A DNA stretch of 64,000 nt. Source: Beroe forskalii. Its lineage: Eukaryota > Ctenophora > Nuda > Beroida > Beroidae. The notes beneath the pieces were generated by a model that searched no databases, was not told the origin of the DNA, and worked only from the letters and a program-made list of their open reading frames with translations. Position 1 is the stretch's first letter. Each line of letters opens with the position of its first letter. Location of the stretch: contig WFMF01000057.1 in assembly GCA_011033025.1 (NCBI GenBank), positions 62,001-126,000 on the forward strand, read 5' to 3'. A program made the position numbers and the translations under genes. Positions 1-12,000 of this stretch are shown piece after piece.

Positions 1-10
1 CCTTGAAGCT
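1..10 (+). CDS. DCAF1: DCAF1 exon w1 (3' tail only)
   Basis: The window opens on the last bases of an exon followed by a consensus donor (GTAAGT at 11). The last codons read Leu-Glu-Ala in a phase that joins exon w2 in frame. Confidence 0.6.
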
Positions 11-3000
11 GTAAGTTTGTTTTTGCCTGGTGTTTTTTCGATCATCCAAACGCAAACGTTTAAAAAGGAATCAGGTGACACAATCTATGAATATTTCATA
101 ATTACTCTTATTACCAAAATGATGCTATTTCACCAGATCTCCCAGTGACAGAACACAGTCAGCACCTCGCCGATCCCAAATTTCAGGAGTACCAAATCAC
201 GTCTCCCATCACCGGCATAGTTTTTCCCGAATTTATACTATATCAATTTTGTATCGTCTCACAGCATGAATCTACTTAGCGAGTGTGTTTCGTTCATTGA
301 TTTGTTTATGGCGATTACACTGTGCACCGGGTATGAAATACATGCCACAAAATCAAAAGCCGATGTAATCGGGGTGACTGCCTTGCTGAATGCTAATCAG
401 ATATCAGACAAGTATTTGACACTCGGTTACAGCATTTATCATTGTAAAAGATGATAATTTAAAATGCACTTATAAACATTTTCCTTGTGTTTGAATAATG
501 AGCGTAATTAAGCAGAGAGTTGTGAATTACGACATCAAAATACCGTCAAATGTGAAACCATCGCAACGAAACGGTTTGCAGCTATCAGATAATGTCTTCA
601 CACTCAGATCAGTGATTTTCCACTTTCAGAGCGGAGACGTGATTTCAGATCACGTCTGCACGCTCAGATCAGCATTTTGCCACGCTCAGCGCGGAGACGT
701 GATTTTCAAATCACGTCTCCGCTCTGAAAGTGGCAAAACACTGATCTGAGTGTGAAGACATTATCTGATAGCTGCAAAACTTTTCGTTGCGAAGGACTAT
801 GATATTTTGACGGTATTTTGATACCATTAGTTCACAATTCTTTGCTTAATTACGCTTATTATTCAAACACAAGGAAAATGCTGAGAGTGGTAAAACGCTG
901 ATCTGAGAGTGCAGACGTGATCTGAAATCACGTCTTCATTCTCATAAGTCATTGCGGGAGCTATGACGACATTTTCTGACGAATATCGATTCCAAGGCCA
1001 TGCCTACGTTATTAAGCTATGATAACGTGCCGTTCGAAATGGTGTATTTCTGCAACGACGAAATTTGGTGAAATTGCCAATGTCATGAATACAGTTAAAT
1101 CGCCCTTTTGCGTCCAAAGCTATTATATAATTATATAGTGATTATGATTATCGTTAATTTTTCGCCAAAATCACGTCTGGAGAAGGCCGACTTGTCGCCA
1201 CGCTGAGCGTGGCAGATCAGCAGTGTTCTGTCACTGGGCCAGATCTAATTGATAAATCTCGTTGATCATAATGATTTATTGTAGTTTTGAGATGCATACC
1301 GTATTCACTGTTCCTATTTTCAGCTCACATCAACTTATCTGACGGGATCCAGATACAGCAATGATGAAGAAGTTAGGATCCTTGCAGCTAGGATAATGTC
1401 ATGTGCAATGAACGGCATAGACTCTAATGCTTACTTCAAAGAAGTGGTGAGATTACCTCCATTTGAATTGAAAAGAAAATATAATAATTAAGGAATTTAA
1501 CTGGCTATGATTACCTAACACCAAGAGATTTAAGGAAAAAAATTGTTCTCTCATCTGTGTAACTATCAGGGAGAAGACATGATAGATTTACTGTATCAAT
1601 GGTCCTTGGCGGATAGAGAACCCCTGAAATCATATGCTGTGGAGATACTGAGTTACGGAGAAATCCTCTGCAGCAGGTTGGTTGGGTTCGCACTGAATTA
1701 TGGTAGCACTTGTCTTGAATTCTTATGACATAAGTACAGAGAAAACCTCGCTCTTGGCTCTCATAAGTAATAAGGCTACAGATATTCTCCTCAAACAATT
1801 ACAGTTGGAAATTTACTCAGTTTTAGAGTAGATTTACTCTGGTTCATATTCTTATTAGAATACCGTGTTCAGATACCATCAGAATAACGTGGAGCTAGTC
1901 AGTAAGCTGTTACAACAGTTGAGAGAAATGTACGGCAAAGCAAAGGTGGAATACAATGCAGCCCACCCTAAAACCTCAAACACAGGTAATCATGCAATGT
2001 ACTCAATCATCTCGGTTACATGACTCCAGAGTGATATGTTGAACATGAGAGTCTATATCCCATAAGAGGACTGCTACCTTGCACTGGTATTCTACCTAAA
2101 TATGCTATAAATCATTGCTAGATATGTGTATCTCCAAAGCAAAGTATTAAAGTACCTTGCCCCACCAGAGTTCGCCCCATGGCGTGAGGACACGCAGGAT
2201 GCTGTCTGCACCTCTACTAAAGAAGACACTCCCAATAAGGCCGGAGGAGTGAGTGCTGACAAAAACCCTCTCCTCAGACGGGAGTTGGTGGGCAGGAGGA
2301 ACTTTGAGGAGTTCAGATGTCAGGCTGTCCTCCACTTCCTGCTATCGCTTGGGGAGTACCAAGAGGTATCATTAGAACAAACCTTGGAGAATACCAAGAG
2401 GTATCATTAGAACAAACCTTGGAGAATACCAAGAGGTATCATTAGAACAAACCTTGGAGAGTACCAAGAGGTCTCATTAGAACAAACCTTGGAGAGTACC
2501 AAGAGGTATCATTAGAACAAACCTTGGAGAATGGAGAGTACCAAGAGGTATCATTAGGATAAACCGAGGAGAATACCAAGAGGTATCATTAGGAGAATCA
2601 TATGGTGTCATAGAACATGCTTTAAGCAATTGAATCATCTTTGCCCAATGTCCATTTGAAATTGGGATTGGGATGAGACACGTTTTGGTTTGGGTTGGAT
2701 TGGAATTCTTGATTTTGCATGTATTAAACATTGTGTTTTCAGTTCCTGGGTCTGATAATGAAGAACAGTATCTTGAAGCTGCTCCTCAACTACATCAGTA
2801 TAACCGATATCAACAGCCCGGTCATTTTCAGTATCATTCGGGTAGGTTTTTGCTTGATTGATTATTAAAGTTTCGGTTTCAGTGAGAAAGAGGTTCGTTT
2901 CGAACATTCTTTGGACTGATATTTTCAAATTTTGTGTAATAACCTTGATACCAAATTTGAAACCTAGAATTTGAGAACTTGAGGAGGAATTTCCGTAGAG

Positions 3001-6000
3001 CATTCATGGAATAATAATGCTGAGAATTCCCTACACTTGCTAATATTCATTTTACACACTCTTTCAGTACCTATCTGCTCTGCTTTGTCACAAGAAGTTT
3101 GCGAGTGAGTTCATGACCTATGACGGATTGCAGCTGCTCTTAGACCTTCCTTTCAACCAGCGAGCCCTTACTGGAATCAGCACCTGCTTCTACGCTTTGG
3201 TCTTCCACTCTACTGTTATGGAGCGGCTCTGTTCCTATAGCAACCATCTAGTGACACCTATCATGTCGTGAGTGTTCCAGTAACAACCATCTAGTGGCAC
3301 CCATCATGTCATGAGTGTTGCTATAGCAACCATCTAGTGACAACAATCATGTCGTGACTGTTGCTATAGCAACCATCTAGCGACACCCATCATGTCGTGA
3401 GTGTTCCCATAGCAACCATGTTATGAAGCTTTGATAATCCCAAAAATGACAATTTGGCAATTTATATCAATGAATTAATGAATTCATAAATTGCGAAAGT
3501 TCCGCACGTTGTTTCCATTCAAGCAATCATGTGATAACACCTGATATCATCTCAGGATATGTCTACAACAGCTGCGGGGTAAGTACGAGAGTGGACGATC
3601 GTACGTCAGACTATTCCTAACCTGTGGTTTCTACTATCAGACCATCATTGAGGAGTTTGATAAACAGTGCGGACTTCCAGTCTTCCTAGAGCTGGTCAGT
3701 GAGCATTCAGTATGAAGTTTGCTCGGGCGTTTTACGAATTACGATGGCCCCATTTCACTAAAACAAAGCCTCAATTTTCGCCATTCTAATAGATAACAGT
3801 AACCACAAGTACAGATTGAGCAATAGATGACTGCGAGTGAATTTATCCAATAAACTTGCGCCCCATCGACAATTGAATCTCATCGCTCTTTCGTTACCAT
3901 CACGCCACCCTGCAGCTGAAGAAGTCAGTGGAGGCACTCAAAGACCCGCCCTCCATTGAGGTAGAAGTGTTCCTGCTTCGACAGAAAGTGAAGCAGATGT
4001 GTAACGCTCTCCGGCAGTATCTCGCTGGACACACTATCCTCTACGCAGACCACCTGAGACGGGTCAAGGATCAGCAGGGAGTCGGGATGAGTCCTCAGAT
4101 CCACACTAACACTAAGGTAGGGAGACGGGTTAAGGATCAGCAGGGGGTGGGGATGAGTCCTCAGATCCACACTAACACTAAGGTAGGGAGACGGGGTTAA
4201 GGATCAGCAGGGGGTCAGGATGAGTCCTCAGATCCACACTAACACTAAGGTAGGGAGACAGGTTAAGGATCAGCAGGGGGTCGGGATGAGTCCTCAGATC
4301 CACACTAACACTAAGGTAGGGAGACGGGTTAAGGATCAGCAGGGGGTCGGGATGAGTCCTCAGATCCACACTAACACTAAGGTAGGGAGACGGGTTAAGG
4401 ATCAGCAGGGGGTGGGGATGAGTCCTCAGATCCACACTAACACTAAGGTAGGGAGACGGGTTAAGGATCAGCAGGGGGTGGGGATGAGTCCTCAGATCCA
4501 CACTAACACTAAGGTAGGGAATAAGGATCAGTATTTCTACCTTTAAATGCCAAGAGAATGGGCGTAAGGGAATGCAGTTTTCACAAAAATTTAAAAGGTG
4601 TGATATCGGTCCATTCTTTTCATTGAAATTTTTCATTCCTGTCTCTTCATATTTAGCCTCCCCACCTTTCTAGCAAAACCTGCTGTCTCATCTAATTAAT
4701 TGTTAATTTTTAATTGCTTCTTAACTGAGTGTTGCCTCACACAGGCACTAGAGCTAGAGGATAGAGTGAAGACTGCCTACGAGTATATTCAAGCTAACGC
4801 AGACTTTGACTGTATCTGGAAATCAATAGATGATGTACACAGGCAGGGTGGATTTGAGACTCTCATTCAGGCATTCTTCATTAGTAAGTCTACCGTTTTA
4901 TTTTCCTTAAATTAACTTATTAACTCATTCTGTGCTCAATTCTTTATAAGTTTATACTAAAATCGTTATTTTCAAGACGATGCCGTAAGTAATACTCCCA
5001 TATTTCAGACGAGACGTTCCGATCTAAAGGTTATGACGCTAGTCCCTGTATAATCACAGCTCTCACCTTCCTCACTATCCTACCTCGGTACCAACTGAAG
5101 CTTACTGACCAGTTCACTTCCCCCGACGGTGAATGAGCAGTTTCTCAATTCTACTGCATATGATAGCCCCTCCCTCCCCTCTCAGTTATTAGGAACCCCT
5201 TTTTGCATCTGGTAACCCTTCCTTTCCTTGTCTGTATTTGGAAATCCCCTAACCCTTCATTATTTGGAAACCCCCTCCCCTGTTTGCAATGGAAATTGAA
5301 AACCCCTCTCTCCCTATCTTCCTTGTCTGCATTTTGAAACCCCCTCCTCCCCTCTTAGAAACTCTCTATCTCCCCCAAGGCTTGTGACGTAACATGTAAA
5401 ACTCCGACAGGTGAATCCCACACAGTGATAAAGTTGATCCTGTCCGCTGCTGAATCGTACGGTAACATAGAGATACAGCGTTCAGCACTCAGTCTGATAG
5501 TGGTTGTGGTGTGTGGTCCGTACCGAGCTAACACCAACACTATGAGCCTGGTATGTACATTGCTTGGGGGTATTCTTTAAATAGTTAAATCTAATGTATA
5601 CTGGTATTGGATACTGTTGATGTAATGTATCAATGTATACTGGTACTGATTGTCCTTCATTCTAATGTATCAATGTATACTGGTACTGATTATCCTTAAA
5701 TCTAATTAAGGTGATGCTATGAATACTCGATGTCCGACGAATATGATTGATTCTGTTTGTTTGGTTCCTACGTGATTACATATCCTGGTTTTATGTGTTG
5801 CTGTGTTTAACTCATAATTTCAAAAACATAATGGCTTAGGTACTCGTCTTTGGAAATTTCAGTGACCATTAAACTGTGATTGCATGTATCGCATAATTTT
5901 ATTCTCGGATGATTATTTTCACTGTCAGTATTATATACGAGGTATACTCATAGTACGCTAAGTGTGTGTAGGTATAGCAAACATGTACCTACAAAGCACC

Positions 6001-9000
6001 AACTAACAATGTACACAATGTAGTGTAATACTGTACACCACCCCGCATTATTTCAGAACTTGACGCCGGCCCCACATCCACGCCGCACCAGTAGTGACGA
6101 CGTAATGCACAAGATGTGGTCCGCTATCCGCACCAATAACGGTATCAAGGTCCTCATGTCGCTCCTGCTTACCAAGACACCACTGGTTCACGCAGACGAG
6201 CTACGGATGGCAGCGTGCAAAGCGCTCAATGGGCTGTGCAGATCGCGAGGGGTACGACAGATAGCGTCCAAGCTACATCTGATGAGCAGTGGACAGTTGC
6301 TGGCTCTGATGCGGGAACCAGTGCTACCAGGTTAGATTTGAGTGTTGTTGTCAGGGTTTGCTTTGTACACGTTTTAGTGACGATTCTCCCTAACACGCTG
6401 CGCAAGATTGTCTGTGTCCCAATGTGACCCATTGTCACAAAATTGGGAGTTGGACTTTCGTGAACCAAGTGAACCATGGTTCAAAAATGACAAAAAGTTG
6501 ATTTTGAGCATGTTCCCACCAACAGATTTTCCTGAAATTTTGCAGGGATGTTCATTTTATCATTATCTTTCAGAAACCATAAAGAAAATTGGGGGTCTAT
6601 GTGCTAATTTTCGAGATATAAGGTCAAACGCAAAGGAAATACCGACGAAAATGGTTCAAAAATGACAAAAGTCGATTTTGAGCATGTTCCCACCAACAGA
6701 TTTTCCTGAAATTTTGCAGGGATGTTCATTTCATCATTATCTTTCAGAAACCATAAAGAAAATTGGGGGTCTATGTGCTAATTTTCGAGATATAAGGTCA
6801 AACGCAAAGAAATACCGACGAAAATGGTTCAAAAATGACAAAAAGTCGATTTTGAGCACGTTCCCACCAACAGATTTTCCTGAAATTTTGCAGGGATGTT
6901 CATTTCATCATTATCTTTCAGAAACCTTAAAGAAAATTGGGGTCTATGTGCTAATTTTCGAGATATAAGGTCAAACACCAAGGAAATACCGACGAAAATG
7001 GTTCAAAAATGACAAAAGTCGATTTTGAGCATGTTCCCCACCAACAGATTTTCCTGAAATTTTGCAGGGATGTTCATTTCATCATTATCTTTCAGAAACC
7101 TTAAAGAAAATTGGGTGTCTATGTGCTAATTTTCGAGATATAAGGTCAAACGCAAGGAAATACCGACGAAAATGGTTCAAAAATGACAAAAAGTCGATTT
7201 TGAGCATGTTCCCACCAACAGATTTTCCTGAAATTTTGCAGGGATGTTCATTTCATCATTATCTTTAGAAACCATAAAGAAAATTGGGGTCTATGTGCTA
7301 ATTTTCGAGATATAAGGTCAAACGCAAAGAAATACCGACGAAAATGGTTCAAAAATGACAAAAAGTCGATTTTGAGCATGTTCCCACCAACAGATTTTCC
7401 TGAGTTTTTTGCAGGGATGTTCATTTTATCATTATCTTTCAGAAACCATAAAGAAAATTGGGGGTCTATGTGCTAATTTTCGAGATATAAGGTCAAACGC
7501 AAGGAAATACCGACGAAAATGGTTCAAAAATGACAAAAAGTCGATTTTGAGCATGTTCCCACCAACAGATTTTCCTGAAATTTTGCAGGGATGTTCATTT
7601 TATCATTATCTTTCAGAAACCTTAAAGAAAATTGGGGTCTATGTGCTAATTTTCGAGATATAAGGTCAAACGCAAGGAAATACCGACGAAAATGGTTCAA
7701 AATGACAAAAGTCGATTTTGAGCATGTTCCACCAACAGATTTTCCTGAAATTTTGCAGGGATGTTCATTTCATCATTATCTTTCAGAAACCATAAAGAAA
7801 ATTGGGGTCTATGTGCTAATTTTCGAGATAAAAGGTCAAACGCATTCTTTAGAAGGGCATTTTTGAAAAGGTACTTGACCAAAAAAGGTACCAATTTATC
7901 TAAATTGAAGTAAATTTCTATGCAAATTTCTATCCAAAATCCCCATGTTTGAGATGTTCACAAAAAGGCCAAAATTAAACATACTGCCCACAACCGCTAA
8001 CAGTCTAATTGGTAGAACAACTAGAGTTTTGAAGTGAAGACAAATATTGGAGATGTGAATGGTCCGTTCTAGACAGAAAAAATTCCCAACCACTTTATTT
8101 TTTGCTGATGCAAGTCAGGTTTTCTTGATTTTGCTCTCAAATAAAAAAAATCAAGCCAACGATGACTAAGTTGAAAATATGGATTATGGATGATGGATTA
8201 GGTAGACTTTCTCCTTTGATTGGTGCAAAGTTGACTATGCAATTTGAATTATTTAAGGCCATAGAATTAATATTAATGTATATAAATTGCTCTAGATGTT
8301 TTCAAAATGGTGCCCATTTTACAAGATAATAATATGCTAATCCATGCTAAAAATGGTTTCAAAACAGTTCTCATTTCACAAGATACACCAGAGAAAACCG
8401 ATTATTATTAGTTCTTTAATCTGTTTTAAAAAATAAAATAATTTTTTCAAAGGTACTTATTCACAAGTAACACCAGAGGAAGTGGTTGTTTTCAAGAAGG
8501 TTAACTAATAACTAGAAACAAGAATTGAAAATCTTTGTTTTCAAAAAGTTGCCTATTCAGCTATTCCACAAGTTACACTGGATAAAGTGATTGTTAATTC
8601 TAAACTGTACATATTTCCCCAGTGACACTAGATGTTTTTTTTTCAAAAAGTTTCACAAGTTTCACTTCACAAGTTTCACAAAAGAAAATTATTTATTTTC
8701 AAAAAGGTACCTTTTTCACAGGTTACACTATTGAGAAAATGGCTGTTTTTAAAAAGGAACACCCTCCACAACTTTTACCTTTTCACTAGAGTTATTGAAA
8801 ATGAGTGTTTCAATAACGAACAAGGTGCCATTTCATGAGTTACACTAGAAAAAGTCCTTGTTTTGGAAAGCTTATGTTAAGTAATTTATTTCAAAAGTTG
8901 CACTGGAGGAAATTATTTTTTCAAAAAGTACCTATTTCTTAGGTTACACTTGAAAAGTATTTTTAAAAGTCTAAAGAAATAATTGTTTTCTAAAAATCGA

Positions 9001-12000
9001 AAAGGTACCTTTTACAAAAGTTACACTTGAGAAAGTGATAATTTCTAAAAAGGTACCTTATTCTCAAGAAAATTGCTGTTCTCGAAAAGGTACCTATTTC
9101 ACAAGTTTCAATGAAGAAAATCATTGTGATCGAAAAGGTACCTTTTTCGAAAGTTACACTTGAGAAAGTGATAGTTTCCAAAATGGTACCTATTTCTCAA
9201 GAAAATTGTTGTTCTCCAAAAGGTACCTATTTCACAAGTTTCAATGGAGAAAATCATTGTGATCAAAATAGTACCTTTTTCAAAAACTACACTTGACAAA
9301 GTGATAGTTTCTAAAAAGGTACCTAATTCTCAAAAAAATTTGCTGCTCTCGAAGAGGTACATATTTCACAAGTTTCAATGGAGAAAATCATTGTGATCGA
9401 AAAGGTACTTTTTCAAAAGTTGCACTTGAGAAAATGATAGTTTCTAAAAAGGTACCTATTTCTCAAGAAAATTGATGTTCTCAAAGAGGTACCTATTTCA
9501 CAAGTTTCAATGGAGAAAATCATTGTAATTGAAAAGGTACCTTAATCAAAAGTCACACTTGAGAAAGTGATAGTTTCTAAAATGGTACCTTTTCTCAATA
9601 AAATTGCTGTTCTCAATAAGGTACCTATTTCACAAGTTTCAACGGAGAAAATCTTTGCTTTCGAAAAGGTACCTTTTACAAAAGTTACACTTAAGAAAAT
9701 CATAGTTTCTAAAAAGGTACCTACTTCTCAATAAAATTGCTGTTCTCAAAATGGTACCTATTTCACAAGTTTCAATGAAGAAAATCATTGTGATCGAAAA
9801 GGTGCCTTTTTCGAAAGTTACACTTGAGAAAGTGATAGTTTCTAAAATGGTACCTATCTCAAGAAAATTGTTGTTCTCCCAAAGGTACCTATTTCACAAG
9901 TTTCAATGGAGAAAATCATTGTGATCGAAATAATACCTTTTTCAAAAACTACACTTGAAAAAGTGATAGTTTCTAAAAAGGTACGTATTCTCAAAAAAAA
10001 TTGCTGCTCTCGAAAAGGTACATATTTCACAAGTTTCAATGGAGAAAATCATTGTGATTGAAAAGGTACCTTAATCAAAAGTCACACTTGAGAAAGTGAT
10101 AGTTTCTAAAAAGGTACCTAATCTCTAAAGAAAATTGCTGTTCTCAATAAGGTACCTATTTCACAAGTTTCAACGGAGAAAATCTTTGCTTTCGAAAAGG
10201 TACCTTTTTCAAAAGTTACACTTGAGAAAGCGATAGGTTCTAAAAAGGTACCTATTTCTCAAGAAAATTGCTGTTTCCAAAAAGGTACCTATTTCAGAAG
10301 TTTCAATGGAGAAAATCATTGTGATCGAAAAAGTACCTTTTTGGAAAGTTACACTTGAGAAAGTGATAGTTTCTAAAATGGTACCTTTTTCTCAAGAAAA
10401 TTGTTGTTCTCCAAAAGGTACTTATTTCACAAGTTTCAATGGAGAAAATCATTGTGATCGAAATAGTACCTTTTTCAAAAAGTACACTCGAGAAAGTGAT
10501 AGTTTCTAAAAAGGTACCTAATTCTCAAAAAAATTCTGTTCTCGAAAAGGTACATATTTCACAAGTTTCAATGGAAAAAATCATTGTGATCGAAAAGGTA
10601 CTTTTTCACAAGTTACTTGAGAAAGTGATAGTTTCTTAAAAGGTACCTATTTCTCAAGAAAATTGATGTTCTCAAAAAGGTACCTATTTCACAAGTTTCA
10701 ATGGAGAAAATCATTGTGATTGAAAAGGTACCTTAATCAAAAGTCACACTCGAGAAAGTGATAGTTTCTAAAAAGGTACCTAATTCTCGAGAAAATTGCT
10801 GTTCTCACTAAGGTACCTATTTCACAAGTTTCAATGGAGAAAATCATTGTGATCGAAAAAGGTACCTATTTCTCAAGAAAATTGCTGTTCTCCAAAAGGT
10901 ACCTATTTTACAAGTTACAATGGATGAAATCATTGTGATCGAAAAGATACCTTTTTCAAAAGTTACACTCGAGAAAGTGATAGTTTCTAAAAAGGTACCT
11001 ATTTCTCAAGAAAATTGCTGTTCTCAATAAGGTACCAATTTCACAAGTTTCAACGGAGAAGATCTTTGCTTTCGAAAAGGTGCCTTTTTCATAAGTTACA
11101 CTTGAGAAAGTGATAGTTTCTAAAAAGGTACCTAATTCTCAAAAAATTGCTGTTCTCAAAAATGTACCTATTCCTCAAGTTTCGATGGAGAAAATCATTG
11201 TGATCGAAAAGGTAAGTTTCTCAAATGTTACACTTGAGAAAGTGATAGTTTCTAAAAAGGTACCTATTTCTCAAGAAAATTTATGTTCTCAAAGAGGTAC
11301 CTATTTCACAAGTTTCAATGGAGAAAATCATTCTGATTGAAAAGGTACCTTAATCAAAAGTCACACTTGAGAAAGTGATAGTTTCTAAAAAGGTACCTAA
11401 TTCTCAAGAAAATTGCTGTTCTCAATAAGGTACCTATTTCACAAGTTTCAACGGAGAAAATCTTTGCTTTCGAAAAGGTACCTTTTTTAAAAGTTACACT
11501 TGAGAAAGCGATAGTTTCTAAAAAGGTACCGAATTCTCAAAAAATGCTTTTCTCAAAAAGGTACTTATTTCACAAGGTTCAATGGAGAAAATCATTGTGA
11601 TCTTAAAGGTACCTTTTTCAAAAGTTACATTTGAGAAAGTTATAGTTTCTATAAAGGTGCCTATTTCTCAAGAAAATTGCTGTTCTCCAAAAGGTACCTA
11701 TTTCAAAAGTTTCCATAGAGAAAATCATTGCTTTCGAAAAGGTACTCATTTCACATAAGAGAAATGTTTGTCTAGAGAAATCATTTTCTTCAAAAAGGTA
11801 CCTTTTTCAAAAGTTACACTCGAGAAAGTGATACTTTCTAAAAAGGTACACCTATTTCACAAGAAAATTGTTGGGTTCAAAAAGGTACCTATTTCACAAG
11901 TTTCAATGGAGAAAATCATTGTTATCGAAAAGGTACCTTTTTCAAAAATTACACTTGAGAAAGTGATAGTTTCTTAAAAGGTACCTAACTCTTTAAAAAT

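Noticed and set aside
4178-4636. 152-codon minus-strand ORF rich in [15 protein letters not shown] repeats
   Set aside because: It is the antisense of the 66-bp exon w8 array, whose plus strand is clearly coding at its first unit.
6408-7866. A series of plus-strand ORFs of 68-96 codons with the shared sequence [16 protein letters not shown]
   Set aside because: They are frames through the 174-bp satellite, which is divisible by three. The frame changes wherever a unit has an indel, and the same unit occurs inverted elsewhere.
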